Assembly: GCA_023384675.1 (NCBI GenBank)
Contig: JAHDVK010000001.1
Coordinates: 152,404-216,403 of the forward strand
Direction: 5' to 3'
Length of the DNA stretch: 64,000 nt
Source: Bryobacteraceae bacterium
GTDB lineage: Bacteria; Acidobacteriota; Terriglobia; Bryobacterales; Bryobacteraceae
Shown: positions 55,801-62,351 of the stretch, piece by piece
How the letters are laid out: the number at the start of each line of letters is the position of its first letter
How positions within the stretch are numbered: the first letter of the stretch is position 1
The notes under the pieces: generated by a model
Seen by the model: the letters and a program-made list of their open reading frames with translations, nothing else
The model's database searches: none
Told to the model about the DNA's origin: nothing
Translations under genes and position numbers: made by a program

Positions 55801-56256
55801 ATGAAGGACAAAGGCAGGTTTGTGCCGTGGTTTGTTGGCATTCCGCTCGGCCTGTTGATCGGAGTTGGCCTGTTTACCTTCGGCTATGCGCGGGGCCATT
55901 CCTACATGACCGACGACCCGGCGGCGTGTGCGAACTGTCACGTGATGAATGAGCAGCATGAGGGCTGGATCAAATCGTCGCATCGTGCGGTCGCTGTTTG
56001 CAACGACTGCCACACGCCCCACGGCCTGATCCCGAAGTATTTCACGAAGGCTCTGAACGGATTCAACCACTCACTGGCCTTTACGACCGGCGGATTCCCG
56101 GATCGCATCCAGATCACCGGACGCAACGCGCGCATCGCCGAAGGAGCATGCCTGAAATGCCATGAGAATATCACCGATGGAATCGCCAGCGTCCGCCATC
56201 ACCAGGATAAGGTGGATTGCGTCACCTGCCATCGAAACGTGGGGCACGCCCACTAG
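55801..56256 (+). CDS. nrfH: NrfH-type tetraheme quinol dehydrogenase subunit
   Basis: 151 aa, NapC/NirT family. One N-terminal membrane helix (about 9-30) and four C-X-X-C-H heme sites at Cys43, 67, 117 and 140. Passes electrons from menaquinol to NrfA. Earlier in-frame starts (55741, 55765) would overlap the operator site, so ATG 55801 is preferred. 14 bases before nrfA with AGGAGA between. Confidence 0.93.
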   Translation: MKDKGRFVPWFVGIPLGLLIGVGLFTFGYARGHSYMTDDPAACANCHVMNEQHEGWIKSSHRAVAVCNDCHTPHGLIPKYFTKALNGFNHSLAFTTGGFPDRIQITGRNARIAEGACLKCHENITDGIASVRHHQDKVDCVTCHRNVGHAH

Positions 56257-56270
56257 GAGAAATTGAACTT

Positions 56271-57620
56271 ATGAGACGGATCGCTCTAACGGTCGGCATC
56301 ACGGCGGTTTTGACTATTGGTATCGCTGCGCTGCTGATTAACATTGTGGAACGTAAGCAGGAAGGACGGAACGCGTTCTTCCGGGTGGTGGAACTGAACG
56401 ACGACACGGATGATCCCGCCGTGTGGGGAAAGAATTTCCCCCTGCAGTACGACAGTTATAAGCGGACAGTAGATATGGAGCGGACTCGTTACGGCGGTTC
56501 CGAAGCGATCCGCCAACCCCCCAGCGATCGCGATCCCCGCGATGTCGTCTCTCAATCAAAGATCGACGAGGATCCGCGTCTGAGGAAAATGTGGCTCGGT
56601 TATCCCTTCTCCGTGGATTTCCGCGAGGAGCGTGGCCATGCCTACATGCTGATCGACCAGCGCGAAACGGAACGCGTGAAGCAATTCAAACAGCCGGGCG
56701 CTTGCCTGAACTGCCATTCCTCGACATACACATACATGAAGAAGCTGGGCGAAGGTGATATTTTCGCGGGTTTCACCAAAATGAACTCAATTCCCTACGC
56801 CGACGCGAGCCAGAATGTAAAACATCCGGTTTCCTGTATCGATTGTCACGACTCCCAATCGATGCAGCTGCGCATCACGCGCCCCGCCTTCATCGAGGGA
56901 ATCCGCAATCTGAAAGGCGACCAGAATTACGACCCCAACACAATGGCTTCGGCGCAGGAAATGCGCTCCTTTGTGTGTGCACAGTGCCACGTGGAGTACT
57001 ACTTCAAGGGCGACGAGAAGCGGCTCACATTCCCTTGGCACAAAGGGCTCAAGGTCGAAAACATGCTGGCCTACTACGACGAAGTCGGCTTTAAAGACTT
57101 TACGCATGCCGAGACGGGGGCTCCGGTGCTCAAGGCTCAGCACCCCGAATTCGAAATGTACAGCCAGGGCGTGCATGCGCGGTCGGGCGTGTCGTGCGCC
57201 GATTGCCACATGCCCTACAAACGCGAAGGCGGCATGAAGATTTCCGATCACCACGTGCGGAGCCCGCTGCTGAACATCAACCGCGCCTGCCAGGGCTGCC
57301 ACCGGTTCCCGGAAGAGGAGATCAAGGCCCGCGTCGAGGAGATTCAGGGAAGATTCATCGAATCACGTAGTCTGGCGATGGATGCGTTGATGGAACTGAT
57401 TGACGACATCAAGCGGGCGAAGCAGGCGGGGGCCAGCGAGAGCCAACTGAAGGAAGCTTGGGCCATGCAGCGCAGGGCGCAGTTCTTCATCGACTTTGTG
57501 GAAGCCGAGAACTCGGCAGGCTTCCATGCGCCAGGTGAAACTTTGCGTGTGTTGACTCAGGCCTTGGATGCTTGCCGGAAGGGGCAGCTGTCGCTGAAGG
57601 CGAGCCGCGCGGCAGACTAA
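56271..57620 (+). CDS. nrfA: Ammonia-forming cytochrome c nitrite reductase
   Basis: Periplasmic pentaheme enzyme reducing nitrite to ammonium with six electrons. 449 aa with N-terminal signal/anchor (about 3-24). Heme motifs: C145-L-N-C-H, C189-I-D-C-H, C236-A-Q-C-H, C309-A-D-C-H and C340-Q-G-C-H. The first, active-site heme has C-X-X-C-H in place of the common C-X-X-C-K, as in the Campylobacter-type NrfA. Q-C-H-V-E-Y-Y-F and P-W-H-K-G supply the active-site Tyr/His and calcium region. Forms the NrfHA complex. Confidence 0.93.
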   Translation: MRRIALTVGITAVLTIGIAALLINIVERKQEGRNAFFRVVELNDDTDDPAVWGKNFPLQYDSYKRTVDMERTRYGGSEAIRQPPSDRDPRDVVSQSKIDEDPRLRKMWLGYPFSVDFREERGHAYMLIDQRETERVKQFKQPGACLNCHSSTYTYMKKLGEGDIFAGFTKMNSIPYADASQNVKHPVSCIDCHDSQSMQLRITRPAFIEGIRNLKGDQNYDPNTMASAQEMRSFVCAQCHVEYYFKGDEKRLTFPWHKGLKVENMLAYYDEVGFKDFTHAETGAPVLKAQHPEFEMYSQGVHARSGVSCADCHMPYKREGGMKISDHHVRSPLLNINRACQGCHRFPEEEIKARVEEIQGRFIESRSLAMDALMELIDDIKRAKQAGASESQLKEAWAMQRRAQFFIDFVEAENSAGFHAPGETLRVLTQALDACRKGQLSLKASRAAD

Positions 57621-57621
57621 T

Positions 57622-57990
57622 TTGGAACCTGGAAACACCAGGCTGAAGCGTCGTGTCCTGCGCGACGGACTGCGCACGGACGAGGCTCGCGCCGAGGCGA
57701 TCCGGCGGGCGGTGCGGTCCATTCCGCGCGGGCGGGTATCTACCTACGGCGAAGTGGCTGCCGCTGCAGGCTACCCGCTACACCACCGGCTGGTGGCGCG
57801 AATTCTGGGCAAAGCCGGCGACGCTCTGCCGTGGCAGCGCGTGGTCGGCGCGGGCGGACAAATCAAGCTGCGCGCGGAGGCGGCGTTCGAGCAGCGGCTG
57901 AGGCTGGAGATGGAGGGCGTCTCATTTCGCGGCGCGCGTGTGGACATGACACGGCACCGGCACGGGTTTGAGTTGTGGCAGGAAGGGTAA
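57622..57990 (+). CDS. Alkyltransferase-like protein (ATL)
   Basis: 122 aa of the MGMT C-terminal domain family. The methyl-acceptor motif P-C-H-R-V is P-W-Q-R-V at 70-74, so Trp71 replaces the reactive Cys; such ATLs bind O6-alkylguanine and hand the lesion to nucleotide excision repair. R-G-R-V-S-T-Y-G-E-V near 36-45 is the helix-turn region. TTG start two bases after the nrfA stop suggests cotranscription with nitrite reductase. Confidence 0.88.
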   Translation: MEPGNTRLKRRVLRDGLRTDEARAEAIRRAVRSIPRGRVSTYGEVAAAAGYPLHHRLVARILGKAGDALPWQRVVGAGGQIKLRAEAAFEQRLRLEMEGVSFRGARVDMTRHRHGFELWQEG

Positions 57991-58011
57991 AATGGGGGTC
58001 GGCAATCGATT

Positions 58012-58566
58012 GTGCGTTACTTCCTCACCCCTTACATTCCTCCGTTCCGCCGGGTGCTGCTGGTGGAGAGCGGCTCGCGGTATCTCCTGGAAGATCTGAT
58101 TCCAGGAGTTTATTCCAACCACCCAAAGTGCGAAACGGTTGACCTGGTGACCTGCTTTCCCGGGCTGCCGGGGACCTATGACGAAGCGCGCGGCCGCGTG
58201 TTCCGCGTCTGGGAATACCCGGGACGTCCCCGCCGCAAGGAATTATATTCGCAATTGAAGGCCGCTAATTACGATATTTGCGGGATTATTTGTTCTGGCG
58301 AGCCAATTATGACTAAATGGAAATGGGCTCTGGCCGCCCAGTTGCCTGCGAAGGTGTTTATCCTGAACGAAAACGGCGACTATTTTTGGTTCGACCGGAC
58401 GAATTGGCGGACCATCCGCCATTTCGCTTTGTTCCGGATGGGATTGGCCGGAATGGCCGGGGCGCGGACCCTGGCGGGTTTGGCAGCGTTTCCGTTTACG
58501 TTATCGTACTTACTGACATATGCCGCGTGGGTTCATTTGCGGAGAAAGGTCCGGCAATTGGGATGA
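58012..58566 (+). CDS. Conserved protein of unknown function
   Basis: 184 aa, GTG start. I do not recognise a named family. The first 130 residues alternate strands and helices (R-R-V-L-L-V-E-S-G-S-R, Y-D-I-C-G-I-I-C-S-G, A-K-V-F-I-L-N-E-N-G-D-Y-F) like a Rossmann-type or glycosyltransferase-like half-domain. Residues 140-175 form a hydrophobic helix, probably membrane-associated. Coupled to the following quinone oxidoreductase by an ATGA overlap. Confidence 0.6.
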   Translation: MRYFLTPYIPPFRRVLLVESGSRYLLEDLIPGVYSNHPKCETVDLVTCFPGLPGTYDEARGRVFRVWEYPGRPRRKELYSQLKAANYDICGIICSGEPIMTKWKWALAAQLPAKVFILNENGDYFWFDRTNWRTIRHFALFRMGLAGMAGARTLAGLAAFPFTLSYLLTYAAWVHLRRKVRQLG

Positions 58567-59528
58567 AAGCAGTATTTGTGACTGAATTCGGCGGAGTGGA
58601 GAAGCTCCGGCATGAGGATGTCCCCGTGCCCGAGCCGAAAGCCGGCGAGGCCCGTGTACAGGTTCATGCCGCGGGCGTCAATTTCATTGATGTGTATTTC
58701 CGGACCGGGCTGTATCCCGCGGAGCCGCCCGTCATCCTGGGCATGGAGGGCGCGGGCGTCGTCGAAGCGGTGGGTTCGGATGTCACCACGGTGAAGCCGG
58801 GCGACCGGGTTGCGTGGGCGATGGCGCGCGGAAGTTATGCCGAGCGGCAGTGCGTTCCCGCGCATTTGCTGGTGAAAACGCCCGACGCACTCGACCTGGA
58901 CCTGGCGGCGGCGTCGATGCTCCAGGGCATGACGGCGCACTACCTGACGCATTCCACCTACCCGCTACGCGCGGGCGAGACGGCGCTGGTGCACGCGGCG
59001 GCGGGCGGCACGGGCCAGTGGATCGTGGCGGCCGCGAAACTGCGGGGGGCGCGCGTCATCGGGGTCGTCTCCACGCCCGAGAAAGCGGATCTCGCGCGCG
59101 GCGTGGGTTGCGACGAAGTGATTCTGACGTCCGAGGAGATCGCGCCGGAAGTGAAGCGATTGACCGAGGGCCGGGGCGTGGATGTGGTCTATGACTCCGT
59201 CGGCAAAGCGACCTGGGAGGCCAGCCTGAATTCGCTCAAGCCGCGCGGCATGATGGTGACGTTCGGCAACGCCAGCGGACCTGTGGATCCGGTGGCGCCG
59301 CTGATGCTGAGTCAAAAAGGATCGATCTTTCTGACCCGGCCCACGCTCGCGCACTACACGGCCAAGCGCGAAGAATTGGAGTGGCGCGCGAGCGACGTGT
59401 TCAATTGGCTGCGCGACGGCGTGTTGAAGGTGCGGATCCACGAAGTGTACGCGTTGGGAGAAGCGGGGCGGGCGCACGCCGATCTGGAGGGACGGCGGAC
59501 TATGGGGAAACTGCTGCTGCGGCCATGA
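58563..59528 (+). CDS. Quinone oxidoreductase (MDR family, QOR type)
   Basis: 321 aa, zinc-free NADPH:quinone reductase. A-G-V-N-F-I-D-V-Y-F-R-T-G near 37-49 is the QOR signature, and H-A-A-A-G-G-T-G near 140 is the NADPH loop. ATG 58563 overlaps the preceding stop; the frame extends into the upstream gene without coding character. Distinct from the 5.5-kb enone reductase. Confidence 0.92.
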   Translation: MKAVFVTEFGGVEKLRHEDVPVPEPKAGEARVQVHAAGVNFIDVYFRTGLYPAEPPVILGMEGAGVVEAVGSDVTTVKPGDRVAWAMARGSYAERQCVPAHLLVKTPDALDLDLAAASMLQGMTAHYLTHSTYPLRAGETALVHAAAGGTGQWIVAAAKLRGARVIGVVSTPEKADLARGVGCDEVILTSEEIAPEVKRLTEGRGVDVVYDSVGKATWEASLNSLKPRGMMVTFGNASGPVDPVAPLMLSQKGSIFLTRPTLAHYTAKREELEWRASDVFNWLRDGVLKVRIHEVYALGEAGRAHADLEGRRTMGKLLLRP

Positions 59529-59537
59529 CGTCCAGTG

Positions 59538-59918
59538 TCATCCAGCGGTGATCACCATAGGGCCATAGGCAGCAAGAGATGCATCCGCGGTGAGTAAACG
59601 CAACTTCTCGACGCGGGCCTGCGCGATCAGGATGCGGTCGAATGGGTCGCGGTGGAGCCAGGGCAGGTCCGCGACCGCCCGCGCATGAGCTGCGGTGAGC
59701 GGCAGATCCTCGAAGCCCTGATTGGCGGCAATTCGCGAGAAGTTTGCCGGGATCTTTAGCTTGCCGATGCTTTGCTTGAGCCAGATTTCCCAGTAGGTGA
59801 CGGCGCTCACGAAAATCGTGTTTTCCGCCGCTTCGATTCTTGCTGCCGCGGAGCGGGGCAAGGCAGAGTCATTGTTCAGCCACCAGAGAAGGACGTGGGT
59901 ATCCAGCAGGACGTTCAT
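59538..59918 (-). CDS. PIN-domain toxin (VapC-like)
   Basis: 126-aa ribonuclease toxin. Acidic site residues lie in L-L-D-T-H-V-L-L-W (Asp6), E43-type position in the T-Y-W-E-I-W region, and D-P-F-D-R-I-L-I near 92. Translationally coupled to the antitoxin gene upstream on the minus strand through an ATGA overlap. Confidence 0.92.
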   Translation of the reverse strand: MNVLLDTHVLLWWLNNDSALPRSAAARIEAAENTIFVSAVTYWEIWLKQSIGKLKIPANFSRIAANQGFEDLPLTAAHARAVADLPWLHRDPFDRILIAQARVEKLRLLTADASLAAYGPMVITAG

Positions 59919-60160
59919 TCGCCGGGTTCCAGTGCGCCCATTGCAGCGGCGATATCGGCGGGCAACTCGTCGAAATCCGGAGCAATGTGGATCTTTCCCG
60001 CTAAGGCCCCGGGTCTGCGGGGTTTGGTGGAACCGGCGTACATGGTCAACTTCGCCACAGGCTTACCTGCGCGAGCGAGGATGACTTCGTTGCCCTTCTC
60101 GACTTCCTGCACCAGAGCGGAAAGCTCGGCTTTGGCCTGGGATATATTCCGCACAATCAT
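59915..60160 (-). CDS. Phd/YefM-type antitoxin
   Basis: 81 aa. N-terminal Phd/YefM DNA-binding domain: I-S-Q-A-K-A-E-L-S-A-L near 6-16 and R-A-G-K-P-V-A near 30-36. Basic linker, then a C-terminal acidic segment (A-P-D-F-D-E-L-P-A-D) that would wrap the PIN toxin. Phd-type antitoxin with PIN toxin is a common mixed pairing. Confidence 0.92.
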   Translation of the reverse strand: MIVRNISQAKAELSALVQEVEKGNEVILARAGKPVAKLTMYAGSTKPRRPGALAGKIHIAPDFDELPADIAAAMGALEPGE

Positions 60161-60205
60161 GATCTCAGATTAGCATGATCGGACCAGACCAGACCAGACC
60201 AGACC
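60158..60205. repeat. Direct repeats and GACCA microsatellite upstream of the TA pair
   Basis: CATGATC occurs at 60158-60164 and 60174-60180, 16 bases apart, over the antitoxin start, a possible autoregulation site. Next to it, GACCA is repeated four times plus a partial unit (60182-60205). The microsatellite lies in the gap between two minus-strand genes and encodes nothing. Confidence 0.55.
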
Positions 60206-60233
60206 TAGTGCAATCGTGCGCGGCCGCTCGTCC

Positions 60234-60536
60234 TCACGGCTGCCGCAATTCGAAGCGCAGTTCGGACTTGATCTCCTGTTTTAACTCCTGTTTGAGCTCC
60301 ATGCGGAGTTCTTGCTTGAGCTCCTGGCGTAGCTCTTGTTTGAGATCGGCGCGGATGTCCTGGCGCAGTTCGCGGCGGATTTCGCCCCGGAGTTGTTCGA
60401 GCAGTTCAGCGCGCAAAGTTTGCCTGAGGATTTCAATGCGCGTGGCGAGCGGATCGTCGGGTTTGGGTTGGGCTTTTTGCTGTTGGGCAACGGCGGGGGC
60501 GGCGGCAAAGCCCAGGAGGCAAAATCGGCGGTTCAT
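60234..60536 (-). CDS. Small exported protein with tandem ELKQ-type helix repeats
   Basis: 100 aa from ATG 60536, chosen because AAGGAG lies seven bases upstream. Signal peptide (residues 1-18, A-A-P-A-V-A-Q). Residues 35-98 are a continuous charged helix built from four-residue units of the form E-L-(K/R)-Q, about twelve in a row with few breaks and no Pro or Gly. Such spacing favours a stable single alpha-helix or coiled coil. No family recognised; probably periplasmic. Confidence 0.7.
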   Translation of the reverse strand: MNRRFCLLGFAAAPAVAQQQKAQPKPDDPLATRIEILRQTLRAELLEQLRGEIRRELRQDIRADLKQELRQELKQELRMELKQELKQEIKSELRFELRQP

Positions 60537-60579
60537 AGCTGGCTCCTTCCAATTCAATTGTCGGTGCTACGATCAAGAA

Positions 60580-61239
60580 ATGAAGAAAGAGAGCATCCTG
60601 TCCGCAATGAAGGAGATCGGGATCGTGCCGGTGGTGCGGACCCCGACGGCCGACAGCGCGTTGAAGTCGATCGAGGCGATTTACGAGGGCGGCATCCGCG
60701 CGGCGGAGGTCACGATGACCGTGCCCGGCGCGGTGAAAGTGCTCGAACAACTGGCGGATAAGTTCGGCGACAAGATGGTGCTCGGCGCGGGCACGGTGCT
60801 GGATCCGGAAACCTGCCGCATCTGCATGCTGGCCGGGGCGCAGTTTTTCGTGACCCCCGCGCTGAATCTGAAGACAATCGAGATGGCCCAGCGCTACTCG
60901 AAACCGATCTGTCCGGGCGCGCTCACGCCGACCGAAGTGCTGACGGCGTGGCAGGCGGGCGCGGACATCGTCAAGGTGTTTCCCTGCGACAACGTGGGCG
61001 GCGCGAAATACATCAAGGCGCTCAAGGGACCGTTCCCGCAGATCGAAATGATTCCTACGGGCGGCGTTTCGCTCACCACGGCGGCTGATTTCCTCAAGGC
61101 GGGCGCCTGCGCGGTGGCAGTGGGCGGCGAACTGGTGGACGCGAAGACCATCAAGGCGGGCACGTACGAAGTGTTCACCGAACGCGCCCGGCAGTTCCTG
61201 GATGTGGTGGCGAAGGCGCGCGCCGAGATGGCGGCGTAG
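60580..61239 (+). CDS. eda: KDPG/KHG-type 2-keto-3-deoxy-phosphogluconate aldolase
   Basis: 219-aa class I aldolase of the Entner-Doudoroff route. Visible marks: A-A-E-V-T-M-T near 43 (catalytic Glu), G-A-G-T-V-L near 70, V-T-P-A-L-N near 90, and D-I-V-K-V-F-P near 130 with the Schiff-base Lys. Could also act on KDPGal, which would fit the galactonate dehydratase-like gene at 31 kb. Divergent from the helix-repeat gene, 43 bases apart. Confidence 0.92.
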   Translation: MKKESILSAMKEIGIVPVVRTPTADSALKSIEAIYEGGIRAAEVTMTVPGAVKVLEQLADKFGDKMVLGAGTVLDPETCRICMLAGAQFFVTPALNLKTIEMAQRYSKPICPGALTPTEVLTAWQAGADIVKVFPCDNVGGAKYIKALKGPFPQIEMIPTGGVSLTTAADFLKAGACAVAVGGELVDAKTIKAGTYEVFTERARQFLDVVAKARAEMAA

Positions 61240-61269
61240 CCCGGAGCCTCTGGTACAATCGGGTTGCTC

Positions 61270-61440
61270 ATGTCGATCAGTCAGGATCTTCTCGACATTC
61301 TGGTTTGTCCGGTGGACAAGACGCCGCTGGCGCTGACCGAGGACGGAACCGGGTTGCGCTGCCCCGAATGCGGGCGCGTCTATCCGATCCGCGACGGCAT
61401 CCCGGTGCTGCTGGTGGACGAAGCGACCATCGTCAAGTAA
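61270..61440 (+). CDS. Trm112-like small zinc protein
   Basis: 56 aa (MSISQDLLDILVCPVDKTPL...): the Trm112/UPF0434 (YcaR) pattern with L-V-C-P near residue 12 and C-P-E-C-G near 32, closing R-D-G-I-P-V-L-L-V. It likely binds zinc and may activate a methyltransferase or accompany lipid A/glycosyltransferase genes, as YcaR does next to lpxK/kdsB/msbA. Located 30 bases after eda and 5 bases before the GT9 gene. Confidence 0.88.
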   Translation: MSISQDLLDILVCPVDKTPLALTEDGTGLRCPECGRVYPIRDGIPVLLVDEATIVK

Positions 61441-61445
61441 CCGCA

Positions 61446-62351
61446 ATGCCCTCGTTGCTGGAGAGGCTGCCGCGGGGAGCGCGCGTGTTGCTGGTGCGCT
61501 TGCGCTCGCTCGGGGATTGTGTTTTGACCACCCCAGCGATCCATTTGCTCAAACGGCACCGGCCGGATCTGGAGATCGGAGTCATGGTGGAATCGCGCTT
61601 TGCCGGTGTGTTCGACGACAACCCCGACCTGAGCGCCGTACTCCACCCATCGAAGCGCGCGGCATTGGCCTTCCGGCCGCACTTGACCTTGAATCTGCAC
61701 GGCGGGCCGACCAGCGCCGTTTTGACCATGGCCTCTCTGGCGCGGTGGCGCGCCGGCTTCGGCCACTATAAAACCGGCTGGGCGCATAACGTCAGAATCC
61801 CGCGCGCCCAGGAGATCATGGGAGAGGAGCGCAAGGTGCATACCGCCGAACATGTGGCCTCGGCCATGTTCTTTCTGGGCGTGCCGCCGGCACAGATCCC
61901 GCGCGCTCGCCTTTTCGCCCCGCCTCCCGAAACAAAGGAACCATGTCTTGTTCTGCACCCTTTCGCCTCCGCGCCGGACAAGACCTGGCCCGCCGAGCGG
62001 TTCGTCAACGCCGCGCGCGCCGTTGCCGCCGGGCGCGAAGTGGTTGTCCTGGCGGGGCCGGGCGATGAGGCGGGACCGTTACGCGGCTTTACAGTCCTGG
62101 CGGGCGCGCCGCTGCGCGAGGTCAAACGCGTGCTGCAAAGGGCGGCGCTGTTCATCGGCAATGACAGTGGCCCGGCGCACATGGCCGCCGCGTTCGGTGT
62201 GCCTTCGGTGGTGCTGTTCGGCTCATCAGACCCCATCGTGTGGGCCCCTTGGCAAACCCGCGCGCGGGTGATCGTGGCGCCTGAGGGCCTGGCCGCGGTT
62301 CCGGAAGAGCGTGTGATCAACGCTGCACAAGACCTGGAGGCGGAAGCGTGA
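61446..62351 (+). CDS. Family 9 glycosyltransferase (heptosyltransferase-like)
   Basis: 301 aa. V-L-L-V-R-L-R-S-L-G-D near 14-24 (GT9 N-terminal loop with the catalytic Asp), K-T-W-P-A-E-R-F near 180, and F-I-G-N-D-S-G-P-A-H-M-A-A near 238. Transfers an ADP-heptose-type sugar to LPS core or a similar lipid. Its stop overlaps the msbA start by 4 bases, linking it to lipid A export. Confidence 0.92.
   Translation: MPSLLERLPRGARVLLVRLRSLGDCVLTTPAIHLLKRHRPDLEIGVMVESRFAGVFDDNPDLSAVLHPSKRAALAFRPHLTLNLHGGPTSAVLTMASLARWRAGFGHYKTGWAHNVRIPRAQEIMGEERKVHTAEHVASAMFFLGVPPAQIPRARLFAPPPETKEPCLVLHPFASAPDKTWPAERFVNAARAVAAGREVVVLAGPGDEAGPLRGFTVLAGAPLREVKRVLQRAALFIGNDSGPAHMAAAFGVPSVVLFGSSDPIVWAPWQTRARVIVAPEGLAAVPEERVINAAQDLEAEA

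Noticed and set aside
60182-60205. CRISPR-like repeat
   Set aside because: Five-base direct tandem units with no spacers and no cas genes nearby.
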